NCBI GenBank assembly: GCA_001599715.1
Contig: BCHU01000002.1
Location: forward strand, 930,001-994,000
DNA from: Phaeotremella fagi
Taxonomy: Eukaryota > Basidiomycota > Tremellomycetes > Tremellales > Phaeotremellaceae
Reading direction: 5' to 3'
DNA length: 64,000 nt
The notes beneath the pieces were generated by a model. The model was not told the origin of the DNA, did not search any database, and was given only the letters and a program-made list of their open reading frames with translations. Each line of letters starts with the position of its first letter. The stretch's first letter is position 1. The position numbers and the translations under genes are program-made. Positions 31,674-43,873 of this stretch are shown here, piece by piece.

Positions 31674-34600
31674 CTAATCTTCCCCTCCCAAAACCTCCTT
31701 AGCTCTCTTAACCTGATCAGTACTAGGTCTAACACTCTTCTCCTCTTTATCAACACTGATCTCAGACTCGATAGGTGAAGGTCCACTATCAGCTCGAGCA
31801 AGAAGTTCAGATGCTTCAATGTCGGATTCATCAGTAGAGTCTCCGTCTTCATCCTTACTTTCTGAACGTCGCTTCTCCTTGGTCAAAGTTGACGACTTGT
31901 TCTTCTGTTCAGATCGAGTTTTTCTTTCTACAGCCTTGTTCTTGATATCTTCTTGAGATCTTTGATGTGTTGTGGAGGATTCTTCTGGTCTCGCTTGGGA
32001 TCTTGCCACTTCTGAATATGTCTTATGGTGGTTCGTATCGACGAGGGTGTTTTGGATCTTATTCCCCGAATGATGATTTATCGAAAACATTTCTAGAAGC
32101 TAGTGTCGAAAACCAAGTTAGCGTGATGAGTCAAGAAAGACGAATTTCAGATACTTACTTTATCCAATAGATTCATCATCCCGCTTGATTTACCATGAGT
32201 AGAATCAGTAATTTTCGATTTATCATGTTGAGCAGATGATAATTCTTTTCTGATGATCATAACAGCACGAATAACACTTTTGATATTGTTGAATTAGTAT
32301 TGAAAATTTGATAGACGAGAAAACGTCCCACCTTGTCAAAGAAAATCCATCTTTCGACCATTCCTCCATCAACTCTCTAACACACTCCATAACATTAGGT
32401 GTCATAAGTTCACTAAACCCCATTAAATGTTTCAAGATGAGTTGGAAACTTCCAACTTCAAATGCTGAACCTTCGTCAGTTCAATTCTGGATCCAAATCA
32501 AAGTTTCATTTTCTACAACTCACATTCAGAAGTTTGATCAACCATCGAACTTAATTCCCTCCCCGATGAAATCTTTTCGGATCTCTGCGAAAGATATTTC
32601 TGCACGATGGTTAATTGAGCTGCAAAATCGGCTGTTCCATACAAGTCAGAACTGAGCGATTTTCTGAATGAAGCAAGAAAGACTTACAGAGGGCTTGGGA
32701 ATGTTCGTCTCCAAATATCTCTGACATGGAGGTAACCATATCTTTCTGTGTTAAGAGTGAGGTAAGTAATTTTGGTAGTATGGTGAGAAGGATTTGTGAA
32801 GATGGATTAGTATTATCATTATGTGCTTGAGAACGGAGTAAGGATGATAGTGTATCGTTTGCGAGATCTGTTAAAGATCAATCGCTTGTCGCTTAACCCG
32901 ATCATAGGGTTAGAAAGTCACTCACCGATGCAAGTAGCTAAAGAAATGGCACATTTCGACCACGTAAGTTCAGATTGTGTTCTCAATATATTTTGCGAAA
33001 CCGTTGAAACATCCCTCATCTTCTGATCTCGATTTTGACTTCTATCCCAACCACCAGGAATAGGTTGCAGTTCAGATATACGCCTGTCCTTCGTAGACTT
33101 GTCTATAATCTCATCCGAGTCGATTTTATCCCCACCATCCTCTTTTACCACCGATTTATCTTTGTGGGTGGAAATTTCGGTACCCTCTTTCATCTTACCT
33201 TTCAACCTCCTCTGTTCCTCCAATGAATAATCTGATAGATCAATCGTTTTGTCTTCCTTCATCTTCAACTTCTCTGCAGGTACATCAGGTACCTTATTCT
33301 CTTCGGAAACGTCTCCCAGACCTTTCCCAGACTTCTTAGCTTTCTCAGCTAACACCTTCATTTTCTCTTTATATCTCCTCTGCTCCTCGGGAGGTAATTT
33401 CGATATACCCATAGATCTCAAGGCTTTGAATTTAGCTATCTCCTCCTCTGTCAAACCCCGTTCAACACCAGAACTCGACAAATCCTGACCACCATTCGAA
33501 CCAGAAGTTTGAGATCTTAGAGCTTTCTCACTCAAATACCTCATCTTCTCTTTGTACTTCCGTTGTTTCTCCGGAGGTAAAGTCGATAAATCCATTGATC
33601 GTAAATGCTTAAACTCAGCCATTTCCTCTTTACTCAACCCTTCAGTCGTTCGAGATCCCGATGCTATGGGTTGTACCTCCCTCTCAGATCTTATCTCTTC
33701 TGGTGATCCTACAACTGTCTGTTGAGATCTCTTAACCTTCTCGGATAAAACTCTTAGTTTCTCTTGATACCGCTTTTGATGTTCAGGAGGGAGCTTAGAC
33801 ATATCCATAGATCTCAACTGTTTGTATTTCTTCATTTCCTCTTCGCTCAATCCCTCCGCTGAACCAGCTTTTTCTTCTTTGGGTGCCACATCCAGTTCAC
33901 CAGGACCGTCTGCATCCTCCTTCTGAGCTCTCTTCAACTTCTCACTCAAACCTCTCAGTCTCTCCGTATACTTCTTTTGATCCTCCGGAGGGAGCTTAGA
34001 CATATCCATAGATCTTAATTGTTTATATTTCTTCATTTCATCCTCACTCAGCCCTCCCTTCCCAGTACCTGCTTCTCGAGATGAATCTCCAGACTGAGCA
34101 GGTATCTCTTTAGTCTGCGGAGAAGAGGCAGAATTTTTGACTTTTTCAGATAGAACTCTAAGTTTCTCTCCGTACCTCTTCTGTTCCTCTGGTGGGAGTT
34201 TCGACATATCCATAGATCTTAGTTGTTTGAATTTCATCATTTCCTCTTTCGTTAACCCGTTTTTCAGTTCTCCTGGACTGGGTATATCGTCTTTGGTAGA
34301 TACTCTTTGATCCCCTATGTCTCCTTTGGGACCATTCGATCTCTCTTGGACCTCATCCTCCACTTCCTTCTCCCCAATGTTATCGTCTACTGGGTGCCCT
34401 TTCTTGGGTTCACTTTCATCTTTATCTTTTCCTTGTTCTTCTATTTCTACCATTCCCTTCTCCTCTTCCAGCGCTCCTCTATCACTTGCTGGAGACTGAG
34501 AAGCCATCTTCTGCTTCATCATAAGCATCTTCATTTTCTCCTTGAAACGTTTCTGCTCCTCAACAGACATTTTAGAGGTATCAACTTCCTTCATAGCTTT

Positions 34601-36421
34601 CAATTTCGATTCATCGTCCTTAGTCCAGCCGAATATCGTTCTCTTCTCATCTGATACCTTATCAACCGGTTCCTCCGGTTCAGTCTCCACATTATCCATT
34701 GACCCACTCTCCCTCGTGCTCAATTTGGATTTATCCTCAACAGAGCTAACTTTCTGATTTTCCATCAAGGACTTCAATTTCTCTCTATACCGCTTTTGTT
34801 CTTCGGGTGACATTTTAGATGTATCCATGGCTTTCATAGCTTTGATCTTCTCAAGATCCTTGTCTCTCGACTTGTCTTTCGCCATCTCTTTGTCCTTTTC
34901 CGGTTGACCCTCGACTGAATTTACTTGATCCTCTTTCGTGGTTGGTCTCTCTACAGCACCAGTCCCATTCTTCTGTTTCGCCATCAGATATTTCATCTTC
35001 TCTTTATATCTCTTTTGTTCCTCTGGAGACATTTTGGTCAGATCCATCGATCGCATAGCTTTGAATTGTTTCTTCTCTTCTTCACTCAAACCACCATTGG
35101 ATTTACCTTCATTCGCAAGTTCTACATTTAATAGTTTGACTGTACTTTTAGGTTTATCTTTCGAAACTTCGACATCGTCTGATGGAGATTCTTTTGGAGG
35201 AGTTTGAATTTCTGTTGAAGAACTTTTGACTTTCCTACTCTCTTCCCCCTTTTCATCAGGGAGACTTTCATTCTCCGCGACCGATCCAAGTAAGCTTTTA
35301 TCGACTCTCTCCGAACTTGATTTTCTCGGTTCGACAATTTCACCACGATGAGATTTCTGAGTCCCACTTCTATCAAGATTTGGAGTTTTAATCTCTACAT
35401 TCGGATCTTTCAATGTCAAACCTTCAGCCTGGAGTTTCGGAGTTTGAGGAGAATTCTCAGAACTACTCTTCGGCCATGGATTACTAAGTGGTGACCAAGG
35501 TTCGTTAGTAGTCCCCATTCCCGGTGGAGGTGTACCATCTCCAGCTGGATTCTCGGGCTGTGTTGGATAATATGGTTGCCAGGGCTGTAGAGCAGATGGA
35601 TGGGGGAAAGGTGGTGGATATTGATAATGTATTTGTTGTTGGTAGGGATGAGGGTAATATGGATGTGGAGTTGGGAATGTATGGGTTATTTGATATGGGG
35701 GACCGTGTTGGTAATACGCTGTCCAGACTGGTGCTGGGTGTGGTGTTGGCCAGTTGACGGGTGATGGGTTTTGAGGAGAGGTTGGTGAAGATGGAGGAGG
35801 GGTGGGTGCAAATTGTGTGTAATATGATTCAGCGAGGCCACGTTGATTAGATGGGACTTGAGGCTGGGTTGGGCTCTTGGAGTCTCTGTTTTGTTCTTGA
35901 GGGGATGCAGGTTGTAGCGGTTGTGGTACAATTGGAGGTTGGGGAGGGAAGTAGTTCGGCGTTGATGGCGCTGTTGTTTGTTGACTTAAAAGTTGTTGTA
36001 ACAGTTTCAATACTTCACCACTTACATCTGGTGGGGTTCCAGTAGGGGAGTAAGTAGGGGTAGCAGGGTTACTGGAGGAGGGGGGAGTGACGTTTTCGGT
36101 TTCTTGAGTCTGTACGACGGTGGTAGGAGATTGCATAAGTTTATCGTCCCCATTGGGAAGTTCCTGATCGTGAGTCATGATTCTAACTTTCTTCTTCAGT
36201 TTGTTCCCAGATAGTGAACTCTTACGCTCCCTCGAAGGTTGATCAGCAGTATCCGGGGGTGGACGTGACTGTGACTTCTTACTTCCAGCACTCGGACGAA
36301 ATATACTTCGAAAAGAGAATACCGGTTTTGAGTTCACTGGCCGTGAATTTTGTATACCGTCGTATTCTTCGTCCTCTTCACTATCTGATTCAAACGGATC
36401 GACACCTGGAGGAGCTTGCAT
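31674..36421 (-). CDS. Large disordered protein with nine LRSMD-PEEQKRY repeats, family unknown
   Basis: I do not recognise a family. The first exon (36421 to about 32933) encodes about 1,160 residues, and five short exons add about 320 more, ending KRAKEVLGGED. The order is an acidic start (DPFESDSEEDEEYDG), a basic stretch, then a very long P/Q/Y-rich region (residues about 100-320). Nine copies follow of a module of about 40 residues with consensus LRSMDMSKLPPEEQKRY plus EKLRVLSEK, spaced 55-110 residues apart (residues about 440-1075); the ninth is degenerate. The C-terminal exons (QILLTILPKLLTSLLTQKDM, FEVGSFQLILKHLMGF) look helical and folded, ending in a charged S/E/K tail. The modules look like short amphipathic helical pairs, perhaps binding sites for one partner. 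No catalytic motif was found. Confidence 0.75.
33195..35095 (-). repeat. Nine protein-coding repeats of a module of about 40 residues
   Basis: Approximate plus-strand positions, in protein order, are 34985-35090, 34765-34850, 34525-34600, 34140-34255, 33935-34050, 33730-33850, 33520-33630, 33325-33455 and 33195-33270. Copies 4, 5 and 6 are closest (each has K(F/Y)KQLRSMDMSKLPPE); copies 2 and 3 carry KMSPEEQ/KMSVEEQ variants; copy 9 keeps only the second half. Spacers are low-complexity K/E/S/D. Confidence 0.85.
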
Positions 36422-36834
36422 TCTGAAATGAAATGTGCTTTGAGAGGCAGTATTTAACTCTTTGTCTTTTGTCGTTGTTTGAATAATTGGATTTCAGCTG
36501 AATGGAGGAATGGCCACATGGCCACAAAGGTGGTTAGTATGGGGTTATGTAGGGGGAGTGAATAAATGATGCACTAGTAAATGCTAGAATTATCGGCAAA
36601 GGTGACGTCTAGGTACAGCAGCGAGTGAGTACGAGTATCATATATTCAACGTCTACAGACTACAAGGTCACTCATTCCATTATCACTCCTTTTTATTCCA
36701 TTCTCTCTTCAACATCATAAAACAACAATCCTACTCACTGCAATATCTTACAATATACCGAGCTCTCAACTAAGCGTATCTTCGAAAGAGCTACTTAACT
36801 TATCACACTACCATCAACTTGAACCATCACCATC
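36422..36834. promoter_or_regulatory. Divergent promoter of the repeat protein and Sis1
   Basis: This is 413 bases between two divergent starts. It contains TGGCCACATGGCCA (a repeated self-complementary TGGCCA) at about 36513-36526 and a CT-rich leader towards Sis1. I see no clear array of heat-shock elements. Confidence 0.4.
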
Positions 36835-38316
36835 ATGCCTAACAATAACGAATACTATAAACTCCTAGGTGTCGGTAAAGACGCTACAGACGCTGAGATC
36901 AAAAAGGTCAGTCCACCTTATCGTAACACAAAACCGAATAAAAGCTAACTAAATTTACAACCGACAGGCCTACCGAAAAGAAGCACTTAAAAACCATCCA
37001 GACAAGAATCCAGATAACAGAGAGAAAGCAGAAGCCAAGTTCAAAAAGGTTCGTCCAACAGTCACCTCATATTAAAGGAGTTTCTTTATACTAATGTAAA
37101 TCTTTTATTGTTATAGCTCGGAGAAGCTTTTGAAGTGTTGTCTGATCCGAATAAGAAAGAGATTTACGATCAATTCGGTGAAGAGGGTTTGAAAGGTGGT
37201 GGAGGTGGACCACCTGGTGGTGGATTTGGCGGTTTCCCTGGAGGAGGAGGAGGTGGTGGATTTGGAGGAGGCGGTGGTGGATTCCATGCATCAGATCCTA
37301 ACGATATTTTCAAGTAAGTTTCTCAACACTCCGAAGTCTAAAATCGAGAATCACGGCTGACGTTTGACATTAGTGCGTTCTTCTCATCAATGGGAGGAGG
37401 AGCTGGTGGTGGTGGTCAAGAAGAGTTCTTCACGAACATCGGTGGAGGCGGAGGTGGAAGATCCAGAGGTCGATCTTCACGTATGGGCGGTGGGATGGGT
37501 GGTGGTATGCCTGGTATGGGAGGCATGGGTGGTGGTATGCCAGGTGGATTCGGTGGTCATGAAACTGCACCAGCAGATTTACCTCCGTTAACGGAAATCG
37601 TTAAACCTCTTGCGTTGACTCTGGAAGAGTTGTATAAAGGTGGAACGAAACGTTTGAAGATTACTAGACATTTACATACTGGTGGTCAGGAGGAGAAGAT
37701 TCTAGAGGTCGCTTATAAGGCTGGTTGGAAGAAGGTGAGCCAGTGTCTTGGTGATATTTGAGGATGATATGTTAACGAGTATCTCGTAGGGAACGAAAAT
37801 CAAGTTCGCTGGTGCAGGTAACGAGGATGAATATGGTAGAAGCCAGTAAGCTTTTTGCTTGAATTTAGAAGACATACATAGCTCACAACTGTCATAGGAC
37901 TGTCGCATTCGTCGTCGAAGAGAAACCACATGGTCGATTCGAAAGAATCGATAACGATCTAATAATCAAACTCAACTTGACGTTATCGCAAGCGCTACTA
38001 GGTCCAGAAGGTGGTGGAACGATAACGAAAGAAGTCGATCAACTGGATGGAAGAAGGATTCAAGTGTCTTTACCTGAGGGAGTGAGTAGCATGTTTTCTT
38101 TGATCAGGGTTGAGTTCATCACTGATGTTGTTGTGTTTTTTTTTCTTTTTCTAGCAAATCGTTCAACCAGGTCAAGAAACGAGAATCAAAGGTGAAGGTA
38201 TGCCATCATCGAAAGCTGGTGGTGTACCGGGTGATTTGGTCGTTAGATGGAACGTCATCTTCCCTTCGAGCTTGAAACCTGATCAGAAACAAGCTTTAAG
38301 AAAAGTTTTGAACTAG
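36835..38316 (+). CDS. SIS1: Sis1-type (class B) DnaJ/Hsp40 co-chaperone
   Basis: This protein delivers clients to Hsp70 and stimulates its ATPase. The J domain is spread over three exons: [35 protein letters not shown] with the catalytic HPD, and [21 protein letters not shown] long G/F region with GGGG-F blocks and an M/G-rich segment ([15 protein letters not shown]) follow. There is no CxxCxGxG zinc region, so it is class B. Two C-terminal client-binding domains follow ([20 protein letters not shown], ...[20 protein letters not shown], ...[20 protein letters not shown]). It lacks an obvious EEVD tail of its own. Six introns; the start at 36835 follows a CT-rich leader. Confidence 0.93.
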
Positions 38317-38593
38317 ACGTCAAGAATACATGTGGATTCTTTTACGGACGGGATTGGGTTTTGGGGGACGGAAGTTTTTATATCATTTATTGTTTATTCG
38401 ATTTGATTTCAATATGAATTTAGATACCTTTTGCTCTTGCTTCTTCCCTTCACTTTCGTTTTTCAAATCGATGATCAATTAGCAGAATTGATGCTTCAAC
38501 ACTCATAAGAACCTATTCGTACATCCCTTTGATGGTATAATTAAAATTGTGGTATGAAAATTTCAATGATGTAAATAAGTACAACCCTTCCAC
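38317..38593. terminator. Convergent 3' region of Sis1 and Lst8
   Basis: This is 277 AT-rich bases between two facing stop codons, holding both polyadenylation regions. No gene seen. Confidence 0.4.
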
Positions 38594-40088
38594 CTAAGCC
38601 AAATTGATATCGTTCAATGCACAACAAACAGCCGCTCTATGATGACCATCATACTGTCTCACCACTGAGCTAAGTGATAGATCCCATAACCTAGCTGAAT
38701 GATCTGATGAAGCTAGAAATCCGGTCAATCCTGTTTAAGATCAAGTGTACTCACCCGTTACAAGATACGCTGAATCAGCTGAGAAAGCCGCGTCCCAAAC
38801 CCATCTCTGATGGCCTGATAGGGTACTTTCGAGGGAGTAGTCGTAGTTATCGGTAGACCAGATTTTGACCGTTGAATCAGCTGAACATGTTGCTAGATGT
38901 CTATTATTGTGTCAATCTTTTGAGGACAACAACTTTATCAGGTGATCGACATACCTCGCATCAGGACTCAATAGACATCTTGTAATATACTTGGTATGAG
39001 CTTGGAAACTCGTCACTGGTTGTAAAGTCGTTGGCTCTGCACTGGTGTGGATCCTCCAAACGTAAACCAATCCCTATAAACAGATTAATATTTGAAGAAT
39101 CAAAATGAGATAGAGAGGACAAACCAAGTTATTACCCGCAACTAAAGTTGCACCATCTGACGATATCGTTACACTCCTAATTGGAACATCTTCAGCTGGT
39201 ACCTACCAACCCATTAGCGAATTGACCGGAGAAATTAACAAACCTTGACTTACCAATTCATGTGTACAAGTGTTTTCACCCAGATCCCAGATTTTCACAC
39301 TACCAGATTGATCGCAACTGATCAATTCACCTTGATTAGGATGGATCACTACATCGTTAACTGGTGCGTCGTGTGTATAATTTCGTTGAACTTGTGATGT
39401 CCTAATCGAGCGGATTAACATTGGAGAATGGAATTTAGGACTAACCTCGTGTCCCAGACTTTGACAGTTCCATCTTCACTACTCGTCACTATCCATTTCC
39501 CTTGGGCGTTGTATGCTAAAGCTGTGATGTTTCCTGTATGACCTTCTAAGCTGGCTATCTGAATCGATGCGTCAGAAACAAAAGTAGTACTACGTAAGAA
39601 AGAATTGGATTTACAGGTGTATTCGATAATGAAGGTATATCCCATATCCTATATATTCCATCAGCTTTATCATACCAAAAACCAACTGAGCTTATACATA
39701 CCTAACAGATGCGTTACCAGCAGCCGCCAAATATACTTTATCAGGTGAAATCGCTAATCTATTAACTTGTTTCTAAACCCCGTCTCCATCAATGTCCGTT
39801 CCCAATCGAAGTGAGAAAAGAAAAATAACAAACCCATTGAGGTTGAAGTGGTATACTTCTATAACAGATTCCACTCCATGCCTCCCAGAATCTTATAGTG
39901 TGATCATCTGGTTTAAAACGATCAGCTAATCGGTTACTTTAAATGGAGGAGCGACTCTTACACCCTGCTGTACATAGGACCACACTCATTTCTGCAGCTT
40001 GAGCTTGGGCTTGCGCCTGAGCTTGAGTCGCTGCATCACTGTGATATCCTCCTTGATTGTGCTGTGGTTGTTGAGCTGATGTTGGCAT
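38594..40088 (-). CDS. LST8: Lst8, WD40 subunit of TOR complexes
   Basis: Lst8 stabilises the kinase domain in TORC1 and TORC2. About nine exons encode a seven-blade WD40 propeller: [88 protein letters not shown], then [38 protein letters not shown], and a last blade [20 protein letters not shown]. The [11 protein letters not shown] start and the short N-terminus are typical of Lst8/Wat1. The start at 40088 gives a Q/A-rich head ([14 protein letters not shown]...) before the first blade. The stop is TAG at 38594-38596. Confidence 0.9.
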
Positions 40089-40451
40089 TGTCGTAGTATA
40101 TATGCAAGCATAAATCAGAGCAAGATCTTCCTGAATGATTGATGCAAGGATTATTTGATTCCGTTGTTGGTTGACTCATTCGTGGTTTCAGAGGCTCGAA
40201 TTTCCACTTCCACTTCCTCACTCATCCTCACAATCACTGCCCACGTCACAGTCACCGACCCAGCTAGCTCGACGTGCTAAGAACCAAGCTCCAGCCATGA
40301 TCGCAATCTGCTCTACTGATCTTTCCTAAACAAACAATCCTGCAACTTCAATGACTATCGGCTACATGTAAATTTGACTTGCAACTATGAACAAATACGA
40401 GAAACAGCGACTATCTATCCTTGCCCTTTACTACACGTCCTAGACCCCAAA
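40089..40451. promoter_or_regulatory. Lst8 promoter and 3' flank of the histidine-rich protein
   Basis: This 363-base stretch shows no gene and no distinctive element beyond short GA/CT-rich patches. Confidence 0.35.
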
Positions 40452-41276
40452 TTAATGAGCAGCAGTCTCAGCGCTGTTAACGCCGGAACCGACTTTAGGT
40501 GCCCCCTCAAAGAACTGGTGACTATGGCCACTGTCGGTATGGGCGTGAGGACCGTTATGCTTTGATTTCAAGAAATCAGCATGGGAGATTGTTGGAAGAG
40601 TCGTTGCCTCGTGGACGATAGGGGCGTCGTGGACTTTTTCGTGGACTCCGACTGTGTGGTGGACTGTTGTTGGTTGAACTGTTTCTCTTTGGATGACGGG
40701 TTGGACTTGAAATTTAAAGTCAGTTTTTATTTCTGTTTGTTTTCGGGAAAAAAATGACCTACCTGTTTCATGGATGTGGTGGTGTTGATGTTCGTTGACG
40801 TGGTGACCAAGATGAGCCCCTGAACGCTCGACATCACCTTGGGTGTTGACGTTTTGATGGAGTGTTCTTTGTTCGTGGAGCTTGGCTTGATGTTCTGGTA
40901 ACATCTCTTCTTTGGTCTCACGAGTAACAGCTGGGGCAGCGGTGTGGACGTGTTGAGTATCTAAAGTCTGTTTGTGTTCGATTGGTTGGACACGATGCTG
41001 AAAGAATCTGTCAGAGGGTTGTTCATGACTAAGGAGGTAGAGGAGGGGTAGACTCACTTGATGGTGATGAACGTGTTTTTCACGATCGATAGCTTCAACA
41101 GTCTCGGTGTGTTCTTGAGGACGGACGTGTTCTTGAACGACCTCTGGTGCTACTTCTGAGCAGACCTGTTGGGATGTACTGTCAGCAGTAGAATCGAATG
41201 GTGAAGTTGGATTGAGACGTACCTCTGTTGAATCAGGTTTGTGACCATCTTTCAAGAATGATTTAACGGCTTGCAT
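40452..41276 (-). CDS. Histidine-rich 'allergen'-type cytosolic protein
   Basis: It begins MQAVKSFLKDGHKPDS and carries repeated histidine/glutamate motifs: EAIDREKHVHHHQHRVQPIE, HKQTLDTQHVHTAAPAVT, HVNEHQHHHIHETVQPVIQR, and ETVQPTTVHHTVGVHEKVHD. This pattern belongs to a fungal group often annotated as 'allergen' or stress-induced; its biochemical role is unknown, and metal binding or protection in stress are guesses. Two introns are predicted (60 and 57 nt); both are multiples of three and free of stop codons, so unspliced RNA would still encode a continuous protein of 274 aa. Spliced, it is about 235 aa. No signal peptide is seen. Confidence 0.75.
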   Translation of the reverse strand: MQAVKSFLKDGHKPDSTEVRLNPTSPFDSTADSTSQQVCSEVAPEVVQEHVRPQEHTETVEAIDREKHVHHHQVSLPLLYLLSHEQPSDRFFQHRVQPIEHKQTLDTQHVHTAAPAVTRETKEEMLPEHQAKLHEQRTLHQNVNTQGDVERSGAHLGHHVNEHQHHHIHETGRSFFSRKQTEIKTDFKFQVQPVIQRETVQPTTVHHTVGVHEKVHDAPIVHEATTLPTISHADFLKSKHNGPHAHTDSGHSHQFFEGAPKVGSGVNSAETAAH

Positions 41277-42133
41277 TGTGTATGTTGGTTTGTTTTGTGT
41301 TTGGGTTGTATTAGAAGAAAGAGTTTAAAGCTTTTTTTTTGGTTGAGGAACGTTCAACGAGGACTTTCTTATGCTCTATATATACGTGATCCACTAAAAC
41401 TGGGAACGGCGTAGCAAGTGTGTAATGACTTCATCGACGTCATGATAATCCCACACGCAGATCTAACGATTACGATGAGAAAGTGAGATAAGTTAACCCA
41501 GAGACCCAGGCCTATAACCTATCTCAACTAACGAGAACGTATCCAAACTAACCTGACAGGATCGACAACATTAAATTGGATTTAGGTGAAGATCGGTGAG
41601 AGGACGTCGTAGTGTGGTCATCAACGAAACTTAAAAATAGCATTCCTGTTGAATGGTAAACTGCGCTAACTAACGGTGAACGGACGCTAGGTCCAGGTCT
41701 AGAACTTATTTCTTTTGTTCGATTCGATTCGACTGTGTAATAGCTTGCAGGTTAGTTGACTTTGGGTTGTGGAGCTGGTTTTTTCACGGTGTTCGAAAAT
41801 CACCTTCAAACAAGCGAACGTGTAGGTTTACAGTATGTGCCTGTCGATTCCGAAGCCATCATGTACCCTGGATGCATTCCGAGATTCGAGATTTGCATGT
41901 CGTCACCTAGAGTACGAAGTGGGTGAGGTTGACCGAGTGCTATGGAATGGGGTCCCTCAACGTCATAGACCGGAAACTTTAGATAATTTTTGAAGATCAG
42001 AGATCAGAGTAGTTTGAAGACCTACACACAGTGCAAGAATCATTGAAGAAACTACAGCAGAATTACATTTGCGCGTATATGTACCCTCATTGAAAGGTTT
42101 AGAGAGACCAAGTCCCAGGTAGACAGACGCTAG
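41277..42133. promoter_or_regulatory. Divergent promoter between two proteins with histidine motifs
   Basis: This 857-base region separates the histidine-rich gene (minus) from the gene at 42134 (plus). A TATATATA element at about 41378-41384 lies about 100 bases upstream of the minus-strand start, fitting a strongly inducible gene. No ORF is supported. Confidence 0.45.
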
Positions 42134-43873
42134 ATGTCAAATCTTTCCAACGCACTTTCCAAACTCGGAATTCGAAAACATCGTCAAACCAAATCAACAT
42201 CATCCACACTTTCCGATGTATCATCCAGACATTCTGAAGAAATCCTACGACCATCTCCAACTTCGAAACCACGACAATCACTAGATACTGCACCCATCGT
42301 TGGGACTCCGACAAGGATTTTCGATGTCCCAAAAGAAAATTTTGATGCAGAACGATCGTCGGTTGTGATCATTGGTAAAGATGGGGTTGAGGAGGATGGG
42401 GTGGGATCGCAAAGAGGGATAGGATTTTCGGATGAAGTTGAACGTCCAAATTTACCTACTACTATTTCGAACATCCATAATCCACTTCCAAGGATCGGCA
42501 ACGATAACGATAACGATAAATCTTCGGCCTCCATCTCACCTTCATATCCGACAAATTCTGTACATCCTCCAAATCAAGGCTCTACGAATAAACCTGAAAA
42601 TATCCCAACTCTTCCACCATTGAATTTCACTTCGGAACCATTCCATCATGTTGACAGTATCGATCGAACACCCATTCTCAAAGATTCGACAGAAAGACCA
42701 AAACCGGTGATAACGGGTTCACAAACTATCCCCAAATCTGAAGGAGAGGTTATCGGAGATAGAAAATTTAGACATGTCGATTCAATACAGAAACCGAAAC
42801 CATCTTCTTTGTCACCGTTGAAAAAGGATCCACGTATCATGGATGGTTTAGACGAATTGGCTAGTACACCTGAAATTCCGGAACGAAAAATCAGTAAAAG
42901 ACAATCTGAATTGATTGATCAACCTATAGGAACGAGGGTTAATACCAATGGTGAATTGATTCCTGGTGAAAGTGGTTCGGAACTTTCTTTATTACCAAGA
43001 GAAAATTTACGTTCAACCAGGGATCCAGATACAGATTCCCAAAAACATTTAGAAAGTCATCTAAAAAATTTGAATCTGTTTTCAAATGATCATACGAATT
43101 CAAAGGCTGGTTCACCGTTATCGAAAATGGGATTGATACCTGGAAAACAACTTGATGAACAGAGACATGATATGGTTCATGGTATCATCAGTAAAGTCGG
43201 GGATGAGAAGAAAGGTCGGAAGGAGTTGAGTGAATCTGGTAGAAACACTTTTAGAGCGGCTGGAATGGAAGATAAATTGGCTTTGGGGGATACGGTTGAC
43301 GTTCATACGAAATGGTTAGAACCAGTTGTTCAAGTAGGTTTCAATTTTGACATTCACAAAACAATGCTGTTCTGTACTAATTCATTCATTCAGGAACATA
43401 TAATCCGGAAAGAGTATACGGAATATACGACGTTAATAGATAGAGAAGTCCACAAATATCATATCTAGTATGTCCAAATCTTACCCAAATCAAATCACAA
43501 ACCCACAAACTAACCCCGTCAATCCAGTCCCAAAATCCAACCCATCAGTGATCCAAATCCGATAAAACTCGAACCGCGCCATCGAATCTTCTCATCAAAA
43601 GATGGGAAATGGCACGAAGTGATCGGGGACAAAGCGGCCATCGAGATCTTAGGTGAAGACGTGTTTCATAACGGTTCGAAAGAGGTTAGAGAGGTTCGGG
43701 GTATGGCTTTACCTGGATTTGGGGAGGTTAGTGAGATGACTGATCATGAAAGGGGGTTGGTGGGTGAAGGATATGGGGGAGGGAGGGTGTTACAGAGGGA
43801 AGGTGTTTTAGGGGGTGATTTGGGTGATTGGAGGGTTGTTAGTGGGGAGAGGGATGTTGGGGTTGCTCTTTGA
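42134..43873 (+). CDS. Fungal protein of unknown function with an HxxH-RIQPI-like motif
   Basis: Exons 42134-43333, 43394-43467 and 43528-43873 give 539 aa. The first 370 residues are low-complexity and probably disordered (S/P/E/N). The C-terminal part is ordered: KWLEPVVQEHIIRKEYTEYT, TLIDREVHKYHIYPKIQPIS, DPNPIKLEPRHRIF, KDGKWHEVIGDKAAIEILGE, and VREVRGMALPGFGEV. I recall similar 'REVHxxHxYPRIQPI.D' segments in uncharacterised fungal proteins. The motif DRExHxxHxxxxxxQPI also occurs in the divergent neighbour at 40452-41276. The function is unknown; no enzyme motif seen. Confidence 0.75.

Noticed and set aside
34307..34654. Hydrophobic plus-strand ORFs over the repeat-protein gene (33.0-36.4 kb)
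   Set aside because: They are shadows of the minus-strand K/E/S-rich coding sequence; antisense of such codons gives F/L/S-rich frames.
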